Source: Sphingobium sp. SYK-6
GTDB taxonomy: Bacteria; Pseudomonadota; Alphaproteobacteria; Sphingomonadales; Sphingomonadaceae
Assembly: GCF_000283515.1 (NCBI RefSeq)
Contig: NC_015976.1
Span: forward strand, 3,442,501-3,506,500
Direction: 5' to 3'
DNA: 64,000 bases
Shown: positions 41,819 through 50,898 of the stretch, piece after piece
How the letters are laid out: each line of letters starts with the position of its first letter
Numbering within the stretch: position 1 is the stretch's first letter
Translations under genes and position numbers: made by a program
The notes under the pieces: model-generated
What the model was told of the DNA's origin: nothing
Database searches by the model: none
What the model saw: only the letters and a program-made list of their open reading frames with translations

Positions 41819-43221
41819 CAATCCCCGGTCAGGATGCGGTCGACGAGCTGCTTCACCGTCGGCACGAATCCGTTGGAATAGAAGGGGTCCTGCTTGAACC
41901 GGTAAGCGCTGTGGCCGGCGAACAGGAGATTGCGGTCGATGTCGCCGCCATGGATCGCGTTCTGCAGGGCCTTCTGGATGCAGAAGCTGCGCGGGTCGGC
42001 CAGGCGCCCGGTCGAGAAATCGTCATGGTCCTTCCAGGACGAGAAGGCGCAATGGGAAAGGCAGCCCATGCAATCCGTCTGGTCCTTGCGGATTTCCGCC
42101 CGTTCCTCGTCGGTGACGAAGACCAGCGTGTTGTCCGGCGTCTTGAGCGCGTTGGTGAAACCCTGCAGCACCCATTCCCGCGCGCGCAGCAGGTCATTGC
42201 GCGTCACCCAGAAATTGCGGCCCTTCACGCCCACGTCGAGCTGATGAGTGTGGTCGCCCGCTTCCTCCATCGAGAAAGCGATCTGCCGCTCCGAGCGCGC
42301 TTCCAGCTCGCGCAGGAAGGGATTGCGGATCGCCGAGCTGTAGAAGCCCGTCGGCGAGAAGCGGTGGAGCAGCACGTCGCCTTCATCGAGCGTGGTCAGC
42401 TTGTCCTTCCACGCCTGCGGGATCGGGCTCTCCTGCGTGAGCAGTGGCCGCGTGCCGAACTGGAAGGCGATGGCGCCCAGCTCGGGATTGTCGATCCAGT
42501 CGTTCCAGTCGCGCAGATGCCAGACGCCGCCGGCCATGACGATCGGCACGTCATCGCTGATGCCGCCTTCCCGCATGGTCTCGCGCAGCGCCTTCACGCG
42601 CGGATAGGGGTCCTCGGGCCGCGTGGGGTCCTCGGCATTGGAGAGGCCATTATGCCCGCCGGCCAGCCAGGGGTCCTCATAGACGACCGCCGCCAGCCAT
42701 TCCGCCGCCTTGTGATAAGCGCGCTTCCACAAGGCGCGGAACGCACGGCCGGAACTGACGATCGGCAGATAGCTCACATTGTGCTGCGCCGCGATCTCGC
42801 TGAGCTTGTAGGGCATGCCGGCACCGCAGGTGACGCCGGAGATCATGCCCTTGGTCCGCTCGAGCACGCCTTGCAGCACGCGCTGCGCGCCGCCCATCTC
42901 CCAGAGGACATTGATGTTGATGGCGCCCCTGCCGCCGGCGATGTCGAAGGCACGCCGCACCTGCTGGACCGCGCCGTCGATGGCGTACTGGATCAGCTCC
43001 TCGTGGCGAAGCTGGCGTGTGCGGCCATGATAGATCTGCGGGATGATGTTGCCGTCCAGATCATAGCTGTCGGCATTGACGGCAGAGACAGTGCCGATGC
43101 CGCCGGCCGCGGCCCAGGCGCCCGAGCTCATGTGATTGGAGACCGCAACGCCCTTGCCACCTTCGATCAGCGGCCACACTTCGCGACCGCCATAGACGAT
43201 CGGCTTCACGCCCTTGAACAA
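41818..43221 (-). CDS. Nitronate monooxygenase-like FMN protein with a C-terminal cysteine cluster
   Basis: A 467-residue TIM-barrel protein of the nitronate monooxygenase / 2-nitropropane dioxygenase-like superfamily: GGKGVAVSNHMSSGAWAAAGG and DDVPIVMAGGVWHLRDWNDWID with GAIAFQFGTRPLL are the expected FMN and phosphate-binding segments. The C-terminal third contains CMGCLSHCAFSS, a small cysteine cluster not found in the short nitronate monooxygenases. A TTG start at 43221 is preferred over the ATG at 43281 because AAGGAG sits six bases before it. Substrate unknown. Confidence 0.8.
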   Translation of the reverse strand: MFKGVKPIVYGGREVWPLIEGGKGVAVSNHMSSGAWAAAGGIGTVSAVNADSYDLDGNIIPQIYHGRTRQLRHEELIQYAIDGAVQQVRRAFDIAGGRGAININVLWEMGGAQRVLQGVLERTKGMISGVTCGAGMPYKLSEIAAQHNVSYLPIVSSGRAFRALWKRAYHKAAEWLAAVVYEDPWLAGGHNGLSNAEDPTRPEDPYPRVKALRETMREGGISDDVPIVMAGGVWHLRDWNDWIDNPELGAIAFQFGTRPLLTQESPIPQAWKDKLTTLDEGDVLLHRFSPTGFYSSAIRNPFLRELEARSERQIAFSMEEAGDHTHQLDVGVKGRNFWVTRNDLLRAREWVLQGFTNALKTPDNTLVFVTDEERAEIRKDQTDCMGCLSHCAFSSWKDHDDFSTGRLADPRSFCIQKALQNAIHGGDIDRNLLFAGHSAYRFKQDPFYSNGFVPTVKQLVDRILTGD

Positions 43222-43324
43222 TTGAAACTCCTTAGTCGCCCGTTCGCGCTCCGCCCCCGGAGCCGCGCGAGACGCGCCCATAACAGCTTTTCGTTCGCAC
43301 AGGTGGCTTAATTTGCCATAAAGC

Positions 43325-44488
43325 TCAGATCAATGCCAGTTCGTCCCGGATCGCCCCGCCGTAGAGACGCGCATAGAGCTGGAACATGACGGTCTCGTCG
43401 AAGCACTGCATTGCCCGCGCCCGATTCGCTTCGCCGATCCGCGCGCGCAGGTCCGCGTCGGCGGCGAGTTCGCTCAGCGCCGCCGTGAAGTCGCCAGGGT
43501 CGTCCAGCGCCACGATGAAGGGCCGATTGCTCGCCGAGACCATGGCGGAGATATCGCCCACGTCCGTGGCCACCACCGGGAGACCGGCCGACATGGCTTC
43601 CGCCAGCGAGATGGGAAACTGTTCGCTGTCCGATGACAGGGCGAAGATATCGAAGGCACCCACATAATCCTGCGGGCGGGGCAGGAACCCCGGCAGCAGC
43701 ATGTCGTCCATGCCCAGCGCCGCCGCCTCGGCCAGTATGGCCTCGCGCTCCTCGCCTTCGCCCACGATGACGAGGCGCACCCTGTCCCGCAGGGGCGCCA
43801 CGGCGCGCACCAGCCGCCGCAGGTTCTTGACCGGGCGCAGCCCCGCGAGCGTGCCGACGATGAGCCGGCCATCCGGCACCAGCCCCGGAATGGCCGTGGC
43901 CGGCCGCTTGCCCTGGTAGGACGCCACATCGATGCCGTTCGGGATCTGCCGGACCTTGCCGGCGCTCTGGTGCCACTCGCGCTGGGCGATGCGGGCGAGC
44001 TGGTTGGAGGGCACGACCAGCGCATGGGCGCTGCCGAGCGCGATCCGGCGATAGCGGTTGCGGAACTCGCTGCGCGTGTTCGCTTCATCCTCGTTGAAGC
44101 CGTCCTCATGGTGGATGAGCGGCGGCAGGCGCTTGACGAGATGGAAGAGGCGATGGGCCATCACGCCGTCCATCGCACCCCAGTTGAAACTCAGGATGAG
44201 GTCATAGCCCTGCATGGCGCGCGCGAGCGCCATGTAGCGGGGCGGCAAAGGCGGCCCGAACAGCGGAGGCGAAAAGAGAAACCGCACCGGCACTTGCGAG
44301 TCGATCCCGGCCCGCGCGCCCGTCGCGTCCGGATCGCCGATCAGCAGGTCATGGCTGGCCCGCGCGCCCCAATGGTTCATGAGGCGCACGACCCGCGCTT
44401 CCTTGCCGCCCTGATCGAAGGTGCCATGGAGCTGCAGGATGCGGATCGGCCCCGTCCTGCCGGCCTTGCAAAGCGCCGCGCCGATCAT
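43325..44488 (-). CDS. Family 4 glycosyltransferase
   Basis: A 387-residue GT-B glycosyltransferase. The acceptor half starts IRILQLHGTFDQGGKEAR; the donor half has GTLAGLRPVKNLRRLV and the E-X7-E motif EQFPISLAE AMSAG. It likely uses a nucleotide-sugar and works in cell-envelope or exopolysaccharide assembly. The start overlaps the stop of the upstream hydrolase by four bases (ATGA). No polymerase or flippase gene nearby. Confidence 0.86.
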   Translation of the reverse strand: MIGAALCKAGRTGPIRILQLHGTFDQGGKEARVVRLMNHWGARASHDLLIGDPDATGARAGIDSQVPVRFLFSPPLFGPPLPPRYMALARAMQGYDLILSFNWGAMDGVMAHRLFHLVKRLPPLIHHEDGFNEDEANTRSEFRNRYRRIALGSAHALVVPSNQLARIAQREWHQSAGKVRQIPNGIDVASYQGKRPATAIPGLVPDGRLIVGTLAGLRPVKNLRRLVRAVAPLRDRVRLVIVGEGEEREAILAEAAALGMDDMLLPGFLPRPQDYVGAFDIFALSSDSEQFPISLAEAMSAGLPVVATDVGDISAMVSASNRPFIVALDDPGDFTAALSELAADADLRARIGEANRARAMQCFDETVMFQLYARLYGGAIRDELALI

Positions 44489-45381
44489 GAGCGCGCCGCC
44501 GCGTCGGCGGGCAGGCGCGCCAGCACGTTCGCGAGGAAGGCGTCGATGGCGGCCATCGCGTCGGGCTCCTCGAGCGTTGGCGCATGACCGACATTCGGCA
44601 CGGTCACCAGTTCGAGCTGCGGCAGGCGCGCCTGCATCGCAGTGGCGGTCTGCGGCGCCAGCAGGTCGCTCAGCGCGCCGCGCACCAGCGTCAGCGGAAT
44701 GTCGCCGAATGCCTCGAAGGCCGGCCACAGGTCGAAGCCGGCTTCGCTGCCCGGCGCGCGAAAGGGCTCGGCGATGCGCTGGTCATAATCCAGGACGATC
44801 CGCCCCTGGCTGGTCAGCTTGTAGAGCCGCTTGGCCAGCCGCAGCCAGTCCTTGAGCCGGTAGCGGGGATAGATCATGCCCTGCACCTCCGCCAGGCTGC
44901 GGGCGGCATGGACCCAGGTGGGGTGATGATTGCCCGAGCCGACATTGCGGCGGATGCGCTCCAGCCCCTCGGGCGCGAGATCGGGCCCGATGTCGTTCAG
45001 CAGCGCGCCGGCAAGGCACCCCCGCCGCGTCGCCGCCATCAGCATCAGCATGATCCCGCCGAGCGAGGTGCCGATGCCGACCAGCCGGGGCACGCCCAGC
45101 TCATCGACGAGGCGCAGCAGGTCCTGCAGATAGACGAGCGGCACATAGCTCATCGGATCCTTGGCATAGGCGCTTTCGCCCCGGCCGCGCAGCTCCACGC
45201 AGATTACGCGCCATTCGCCGGCGAGCCGCTCGGCAACCGGTTCGAAGTCCCGCGCGTTACGTGTGAGACCCGGCAGACAGAGGATCGGCGGTCGATCCTG
45301 GCCCTGCGGGCCGGGATAGTCGCGATAGTGGAGGCGCAGGCCATCCTGCGACCACCAATATTTGTCCTCATATCCCGCCAA
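44485..45381 (-). CDS. Alpha/beta hydrolase
   Basis: A 298-residue alpha/beta hydrolase with nucleophile elbow GTSLGG, catalytic Asp near GALSDLLAPQ and His in VGHAPTLEEPDA. The oxyanion region LCLPGLTRNARDF is typical of soluble esterases. It is coupled to the glycosyltransferase downstream. Its own start lies within about 40 bases of the divergent selO start (frames overlap at their 5' ends). Confidence 0.87.
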   Translation of the reverse strand: MAGYEDKYWWSQDGLRLHYRDYPGPQGQDRPPILCLPGLTRNARDFEPVAERLAGEWRVICVELRGRGESAYAKDPMSYVPLVYLQDLLRLVDELGVPRLVGIGTSLGGIMLMLMAATRRGCLAGALLNDIGPDLAPEGLERIRRNVGSGNHHPTWVHAARSLAEVQGMIYPRYRLKDWLRLAKRLYKLTSQGRIVLDYDQRIAEPFRAPGSEAGFDLWPAFEAFGDIPLTLVRGALSDLLAPQTATAMQARLPQLELVTVPNVGHAPTLEEPDAMAAIDAFLANVLARLPADAAARS

Positions 45382-45418
45382 GCTTGATCCTTTTCCCCCG
45401 GAGCGTCCATATCAACCC

Positions 45419-46837
45419 ATGGAACACAGCCTGCAAGCCAGCAATTACCGCCCGGAGCGGAAGATCGACGAAATTGCCGACTTCATGGCCGATGCGGTCA
45501 GGCCGGCCGACTTTCCCGACCATGTCCTGCGCTTCCGCAATGATCGCGCGGCCGCCACAGTGGGCCTCGAGTCCCTGGATGATGCAAGCTGGATCGACCA
45601 TTTCGGCCGCTTCCAGCCCTTGCCGCAGGCCCAGCCCGAGCCGCTGGCCCTGCGCTATCATGGCCACCAGTTCCGCGTTTACAATCCCGATCTGGGCGAC
45701 GGGCGCGGTTTCCTGTTCGCCCAGCTTCGCGAGGACGGAGACGCCGGCGGGCGCCTGCTCGATCTCGGCACCAAGGGTTCGGGCCTCACGCCCTACAGCC
45801 GCACGGCGGATGGCCGCCTGACGCTGAAAGGCGCCGTGCGCGAGATCCTCGCGACCGAGATGCTGGAAGCGCTCGGCGTCACCACGTCCCGCAGCTTCTC
45901 GGTGATCGAGACCGGCGAAGCGCTGGTCCGGGGAGACGAGCCCTCGCCCACCCGGTCGGCCGTGCTGGTGCGCCTCAGCCATGGCCATATCCGCATCGGC
46001 AGCTTCCAGCGGCTCGCCTATCGCGGCGAGCGCGATCATCTCGTCCGCCTCATCGATTATTGCCTGCATCATCTGCTGGCCCGCGAGCCGGGCCCCGTGC
46101 CGGCGCTCACGCTGCTCGATGCCGTTGTCGAGCGCACGGCCGATCTCGCCGCCAGCTACATGATCGCCGGCTTCGTCCATGGCGTGCTCAACAGCGACAA
46201 TATCGCGATCACCGCCGAGAGCTTCGATTATGGCCCATGGCGGTTTGCCCCGCGCTGGCAGCCCGGCTTCACCGCCGCCTATTTCGACCAGAGCGGCCTT
46301 TACGCGTTCGGGCGTCAGGCCGAGGCGATCCACTGGGACGTGGCGCAGCTTGCCCAGTCGCTTGTCGAACTCGCCGAAACGGATGCGCTGGTCACCTCGC
46401 TGCGCCGCTTCCCGGAAATCTATGTCGCGCGCATGAGCGAGCGCTTTCTCTGGCGCCTCGGCCATGACGCGCCCGATGGGGAAAGCGCGCAGGCCTTCGT
46501 CATCGCGGCGATCGGCGCCCTTCAGCAAAGCGACGTCGCGATCGATCGTTTCTTCTTCGACTGGCGGCACGGACCACGGGCGGATGGGCCCTATGCCGGC
46601 ACGCCGTGGGAGACTGTGCGGGACGCCATGGCGCCCCTGATCCCCCGCCCGGGCGCCCTCGATCACGACTACTGGCGCGGCGGCGCCCCCTGCTCGATGC
46701 ACATCGACGAAGTGGAAGCGATCTGGAGCGCCATTGCCGAACGGGACGACTGGACGCCCCTTGCGGCGAAGGTCGATGCGGTCCGCGCGATGGGTGCGGC
46801 CCATGGCGCACCGCCACCCGCCCCCGGGCGCATCTGA
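45419..46837 (+). CDS. selO: SelO (YdiU) family protein adenylyltransferase
   Basis: A 472-residue pseudokinase that transfers AMP from ATP to protein Ser, Thr or Tyr. Hallmarks are LALRYHGHQFRVYNP, RLLDLGTKGSGLTPYSRTAD, LKGAVREILATEMLEALGV and VHGVLNSDNIAI. ATG at 45419 (MEHSLQASNYRPERK) was selected; an ATG at 45362 would overlap the divergent hydrolase. The C-terminal part after FFFDWRHG is shorter than in E. coli and lacks the terminal Cys. Confidence 0.88.
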   Translation: MEHSLQASNYRPERKIDEIADFMADAVRPADFPDHVLRFRNDRAAATVGLESLDDASWIDHFGRFQPLPQAQPEPLALRYHGHQFRVYNPDLGDGRGFLFAQLREDGDAGGRLLDLGTKGSGLTPYSRTADGRLTLKGAVREILATEMLEALGVTTSRSFSVIETGEALVRGDEPSPTRSAVLVRLSHGHIRIGSFQRLAYRGERDHLVRLIDYCLHHLLAREPGPVPALTLLDAVVERTADLAASYMIAGFVHGVLNSDNIAITAESFDYGPWRFAPRWQPGFTAAYFDQSGLYAFGRQAEAIHWDVAQLAQSLVELAETDALVTSLRRFPEIYVARMSERFLWRLGHDAPDGESAQAFVIAAIGALQQSDVAIDRFFFDWRHGPRADGPYAGTPWETVRDAMAPLIPRPGALDHDYWRGGAPCSMHIDEVEAIWSAIAERDDWTPLAAKVDAVRAMGAAHGAPPPAPGRI

Positions 46838-46919
46838 CGCGGCGAATTTCCCGGATTCTCTGCCTCCACTCCCCGGATCGTCAACAGGCTGGCAACCAAT
46901 TCGGGCGCATAGCCCGGCC

Positions 46920-48350
46920 ATGTCGCAACCCATCAGATCCTTCGAACCGGCAACCGGCCACCTGCTGTGGGAAGGGCGGCCGAGCGACCTGGCGGCGCAG
47001 GTGCAGGCCGTCGCGCGCTGCTGGCCCGCCTGGGCCGCGATGCCGTCCTCCTATCGCGTCGAAACGATGCGGCGCTTCGCCAATGGCGTGCGCGCCGAGG
47101 AGGACGCCTTTGCCGACCTCATCGCGCGCGAGACGGGCCGCCCGCTCTGGCATGCCCGGGACGAAGTGACGGAGCTGATCCAGCGGGTGGACAAGGCCAT
47201 CCACGCCTGTTCGGAGCGCACTGGCCAGCGGCGCCTCGAAGGGGCGCTGGGCGCCCGCATGGCGCTGCGGCACAAGCCGCACGGCGTGATGGCCGTGATC
47301 GCACCGCATGTGTTTCCCGCCCGCATCCCGGCGGACCATATCGTCCCGGCCCTGCTGGCGGGCAATGGCGTCGTCTTCAAGCCCTCCGAGAAAGCGCCGG
47401 CGACGGGCGAGATGCTGGTACGACTCCTGCACGAGGCAGGCGTCATCGAGGATCTCGTCCAGTGCGTCATCGGCGGCGAGGCCGCGGGCGCGGCGCTTGC
47501 CGCGCATGAGGCCGTGAACGGCGTGCTGTTCACCGGCTCCACGCACACCGGCCTCGCCATCGCCCGGCGATGCGCGGCGAACCCCGCCCGGCTGGTGGCG
47601 CTGGCGATGAGCGGCAACAATCCCCTCGTCGCCTGGGACACGCCGGACATACCCGGCGCCGCGGCGCTGATCGTCCAGTCCGCCTTTGGCGCGACCGGGC
47701 AGCACTGCCTCTCGGCACGCCGGCTCATCGTGCGCGATACGCTGCGCGGGCCGCTGGTGGAGGAAGTGAAGGCCCTCGCCGACCGGCTCATCATCGATCA
47801 CCCGCATGCGGCGGCCACGCCCTTCATGGGACCGGTCATCGACATGCAGGCGGCGGACGGCCTCACCGAGAGCTTCCTTTACCTGATGAGCAATGGCGGG
47901 CGGCCGATCAAGCACATGCAGCGCCCGTTCGAAGACCTGCCCTTCGTTACCCCGGCGATGATCGATGTGACCAACATGAAGGAGCGCCCCGACATCGAGC
48001 TGTTCGCCCCGCTGCTCCAGATCGTCTCCGTCTCGCGGTTCGAGGAAGCGATCGCGGAAGCGAACAACAGCCGCTACGGCCTGTGCGCGACGCTGGTCGG
48101 CGGCAGTCCGGATCTCTATGATCGCTTCTGGTCGGCCAGTCGCGCCGGCATCGTCAACTGGAACCGGCCTTCCTGGACCAGCGCGCCCAATGCGCCGATC
48201 GGCGGCATCGGCCTCTCCGGCAATCATCATCCCGGCGGCCATTATAGCGCGGATCATTGCGCTTATCCGGTCGCCTCGGCCGAGATGGATCAGCCGCGTG
48301 CCGCCATCGGCATTGGCCTGCGGCAGATCGAGATCGTGGCGGACCGGTAA
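46920..48350 (+). CDS. AstD-like aldehyde dehydrogenase homologue without the general-base Glu
   Basis: A 476-residue protein most like succinylglutamate-semialdehyde dehydrogenase AstD: APHVFPARIPADHIVPALLAGN, VLFTGSTHTGL, GNNPLVAWDTPDI and AFGATGQHCLSARR all match. The nucleophile C263 is present, but the general-base Glu of the motif (A)LEMGGNN is replaced by Ala (LVALAMSGNN; A229). This could be a catalytically impaired, hydrolysis-deficient (CoA-acylating) or regulatory homologue. It follows selO with an 82-base spacer. Confidence 0.78.
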   Translation: MSQPIRSFEPATGHLLWEGRPSDLAAQVQAVARCWPAWAAMPSSYRVETMRRFANGVRAEEDAFADLIARETGRPLWHARDEVTELIQRVDKAIHACSERTGQRRLEGALGARMALRHKPHGVMAVIAPHVFPARIPADHIVPALLAGNGVVFKPSEKAPATGEMLVRLLHEAGVIEDLVQCVIGGEAAGAALAAHEAVNGVLFTGSTHTGLAIARRCAANPARLVALAMSGNNPLVAWDTPDIPGAAALIVQSAFGATGQHCLSARRLIVRDTLRGPLVEEVKALADRLIIDHPHAAATPFMGPVIDMQAADGLTESFLYLMSNGGRPIKHMQRPFEDLPFVTPAMIDVTNMKERPDIELFAPLLQIVSVSRFEEAIAEANNSRYGLCATLVGGSPDLYDRFWSASRAGIVNWNRPSWTSAPNAPIGGIGLSGNHHPGGHYSADHCAYPVASAEMDQPRAAIGIGLRQIEIVADR

Positions 48351-48371
48351 GGCAGAGCCGGGCCGGACGCT

Positions 48372-48830
48372 TCAGTCCGTTCCCTTCGCCGCCCGTTCCC
48401 GGGCCAGCCGGGCGCGGCGCTTTTCCTTCTCGACGAAGTGCATCGCCTCGAGCTTGAGGCCATCGGGATCGAGGAAAAAGACGGCATAATAGCCTTCGCC
48501 ATAATCCGGATAGTCGGCCGGCGGATCGACGATGCGGACGCCCTGTTCCAGCAGGAAGGCGTAGAGCTCGTCCACCTCCTCTCGGGAGGCCAGCTCGAAG
48601 GCATAATGATGGAAGCCGATATCGCCCGTGTGGTGCGGATGGGCCCTGCCGGCATCGTCGGCCTGGGTGATCCAGAACATCGTCTCCCAGTTGTTCCAGC
48701 CCACGACCTGCCCGAATTCCCATTCGCGCACGAAGCCCATGAAACCCAGCAGCGCATCATAGAATCGCTTCGAGCGGGTGAGATCGCTCACCCGGATGGC
48801 GAGATGGTCGATGCCGACGACGCGGACCAT
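48372..48830 (-). CDS. VOC superfamily (glyoxalase) protein
   Basis: A 152-residue protein with two beta-alpha-beta-beta-beta motifs: VVGIDHLAIRVSDLTRSKRFYDALL for the first half (metal ligand His) and GYYAVFFLDPDGLKLEAMHFVEKE with the final Glu ligand. The family has lyases and dioxygenases; the substrate is not determined. Divergent orientation to the aldehyde dehydrogenase homologue; it is convergent with nothing close. Confidence 0.8.
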   Translation of the reverse strand: MVRVVGIDHLAIRVSDLTRSKRFYDALLGFMGFVREWEFGQVVGWNNWETMFWITQADDAGRAHPHHTGDIGFHHYAFELASREEVDELYAFLLEQGVRIVDPPADYPDYGEGYYAVFFLDPDGLKLEAMHFVEKEKRRARLARERAAKGTD

Positions 48831-48854
48831 GATTGCCTCCCCAAGGCTTTACCC

Positions 48855-48887
48855 AAAGAAAATGCCGCCGGTCCGGGACCGGCGGCA
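48855..48887 (-). terminator. Intrinsic terminator for the PEP-CTERM gene
   Basis: Read on the minus strand, an 11-base perfect stem (TGCCGCCGGTC/GACCGGCGGCA) with a three-base loop is followed by a T-rich stretch (TTTTCTTT). It lies 28 bases beyond the stop of the PEP-CTERM gene. Confidence 0.85.
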
Positions 48888-48914
48888 CCTCATACACCAT
48901 CGGGACGAGAAAAT

Positions 48915-49487
48915 TCAGCCGAAGCTGATCTTCAACGACTTCTGTCGCCGCAACGCATAGCCCACTGCCCCGAGGCCGGCGAGCATCATTCCCCAGCTTG
49001 CCGGTTCCGGAACGACAGTAACCGGGGGAACCGCAGCGCCCGGCCCCGTGATGACCAGCGCATATTTGCCGAAGTCGAAGTTGCCGAAGCCGGTCGTCAC
49101 TGCGAAATAGGTGATGCCCGTCATCAGCGAAATGCCGGTGAAGCCGGAGATGCCGATTGCCCCGAAATCGTCATTGCCGACCACGCCGTTGGCAAAGGGC
49201 GCCAGCGGGTCGAAAGAGCCCGCATAGAGAAACAGATAGTTATCCCAGGAATCCTCGGCGTCAGCCACTTCCAGAAAGTCGTAGAGGCCCGAAACCGTGA
49301 CCGTGAAGCTGTCCGCGACATAGGCAACGTCCGTCCCGACTGCCGACAGGGCGGAGAAATCCTCAAGCGGCCGGTTCCAGGTCGGCGCGCCTTCGGTCGT
49401 TCCCTCGAAAATGGTGATGGCCGCCTGCAGGGGGGCGGCTGCGAGGCCGAGCAGCAGCGCTCCGGCCAGTCCTATGGTCTTCAACAT
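48915..49487 (-). CDS. PEP-CTERM sorting-signal protein
   Basis: A 190-residue exported protein with a signal peptide (MLKTIGLAGALLLGLAAAPLQA), a beta-rich core and a C-terminal PEP-CTERM tripartite tail: PEPASW, a hydrophobic segment (GMMLAGLGAVGYAL) and a basic end (RRQKSLKISFG). This is the sorting signal for EpsH/exosortase, which couples such proteins to extracellular polysaccharide. ATG 49487 follows GGGAGACTAGAC. No exosortase or EPS gene is in this window. Confidence 0.85.
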   Translation of the reverse strand: MLKTIGLAGALLLGLAAAPLQAAITIFEGTTEGAPTWNRPLEDFSALSAVGTDVAYVADSFTVTVSGLYDFLEVADAEDSWDNYLFLYAGSFDPLAPFANGVVGNDDFGAIGISGFTGISLMTGITYFAVTTGFGNFDFGKYALVITGPGAAVPPVTVVPEPASWGMMLAGLGAVGYALRRQKSLKISFG

Positions 49488-49811
49488 GTCTAGTCTCCCA
49501 CGCCTGATGCACAAAGGCCCAGAGGCGCCTCTCCCCAACATGCTTCGTTTTTCCCGAAGAGTTTCGGTTTACCATGTTTTCGCAGTGCAGCGAAGCGGCA
49601 AAATGCGGCGCAAAGGGCGGACATCCGGGGGCTGATCCTGCGCAGGCACCATTCCGTCGGCCCGTGTTATCACGCGGGCGCGAAAGAGCTGAGAAACAGC
49701 GGCGCCGCGAGGCTGCCTCCCGATCCTCATTTTTCCGGCCAAAGTTTCGCTACGAGCGCCTAAAGCAAGCGTCGGTTGCGGGTGGACCCCCGCGAACGCA
49801 TTTAGAGGTAC
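49488..49811. other. Divergent promoter region of the PEP-CTERM gene and the sulfur operon
   Basis: No gene is supported here. A small hairpin GCGGG-TGGACC-CCCGC (about 49779-49794) sits just ahead of the cobA start and may be an attenuator or ribosome-binding-site modulator. Other palindromes with clear symmetry were not found. Confidence 0.35.
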
Positions 49812-50603
49812 ATGGCAAATCTCGTCCCTTCCCGACCGGGCACGGTCTATCTCGTGGGTGCCGGCCCCGGTGATCCGGAGCTGCTCACGCTGCGCGCCGC
49901 GCGCCTCATCGGCAGCGCGCGCCTGATCGTGCATGACGGGCTGGTCGACCCGGCGATCCTCGCGCTCGCACCGGCAACCGCGGAACTGATCTCGGTCGCC
50001 AAGCAACGCTCGCGCCATTCGATGAAGCAGGACGCGATCAACTCGCTGCTCGTCGCCGAAGCGCTTGCCGGGCGGGACGTCGTGCGGCTGAAGGGCGGCG
50101 ACCCGTTCATCTTCGGGCGGGGCGGCGAGGAGCAGGATGCCTGCCGCGAGGCTGGTGTGCCATGCGAGGTCGTGCCCGGCATCAGCGCGGCGATCGGCGG
50201 CGGCGCGAGCGCGGGCCTGCCCCTCACGCATCGCGACGATGCCAGCATCGTCAGCTTCGTCGCCGGCCAGTGCAAGGGCCTTTCCGGCCAGAACTGGTCC
50301 GGCCTTGCCGGGGCCGGGCGGACGCTGGTCATCTACATGGGCCTCGCGACTGCGCAGGACATTGCCGAGAAGCTGATGGCCGACGGCCTCTCGCCACACA
50401 CGCCGGTGGCGATCATCGAGAATGCCACGCGGCCGGGGCAGCGCGTGCTGCGCACCCTGCTGGCCGATCTCGGCGATCTCGTCGCCCGGGCCGGCGTCCG
50501 CAGTCCGGGTCTCATCGTCGTCGGCGAGGTGGCCCTGCGCGCGGATGCCGTGGATTGCCTGATGCGCACTCAGCCTGCCAATATTGGAGCCATGCAGCCA
50601 TGA
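49812..50603 (+). CDS. cobA: Uroporphyrinogen-III C-methyltransferase
   Basis: A 263-residue SUMT that methylates uroporphyrinogen III twice to precorrin-2, needed for siroheme and cobalamin. The SAM-binding VGAGPGDPELLTLRA and RLKGGDPFIFGRGGEE are diagnostic. It lacks CysG's dehydrogenase-chelatase half. As the sulfite reductase downstream uses siroheme, its place at the head of the sulfur operon makes sense. Overlaps the next gene by four bases. Confidence 0.93.
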   Translation: MANLVPSRPGTVYLVGAGPGDPELLTLRAARLIGSARLIVHDGLVDPAILALAPATAELISVAKQRSRHSMKQDAINSLLVAEALAGRDVVRLKGGDPFIFGRGGEEQDACREAGVPCEVVPGISAAIGGGASAGLPLTHRDDASIVSFVAGQCKGLSGQNWSGLAGAGRTLVIYMGLATAQDIAEKLMADGLSPHTPVAIIENATRPGQRVLRTLLADLGDLVARAGVRSPGLIVVGEVALRADAVDCLMRTQPANIGAMQP

Positions 50604-50896
50604 AGATCCTTACCGGCAACGACCTCGCGACCGGGGACGTCATCTGGTGGACCGGCGAGGACTGGTCCCTCCATGTGGACGATGCCGTGGACGTGGGCGA
50701 CAAGGGTGAAGAAATCGCCCAGGCGCAAGCCGCCGCCCGCAACGTCGTCGTGCCTTATGTCATCGAGGCACAGCGTGACGGCACCGGCATCCGCCCCGCG
50801 CACATCAAGGAACGCATCCGCGCACTCGGACCGACGGTGCGCCTCGATCTCAGCCTCAAACCCGCCGACCCTTCGGCCGGCAACTGGGTGATCTGA
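50600..50896 (+). CDS. DUF2849 protein of the sulfur operon
   Basis: A 98-residue protein, DUF2849 (MKILTGNDLATGDVIWWTGEDWSLHVDDAV). The family is found beside sulfite reductase genes in many alphaproteobacteria; its role is unknown, with a link to sulfite reduction the only inference. Coupled to cobA (ATGA) and followed after two bases by cysI. Confidence 0.82.
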   Translation: MKILTGNDLATGDVIWWTGEDWSLHVDDAVDVGDKGEEIAQAQAAARNVVVPYVIEAQRDGTGIRPAHIKERIRALGPTVRLDLSLKPADPSAGNWVI

Positions 50897-50898
50897 CC

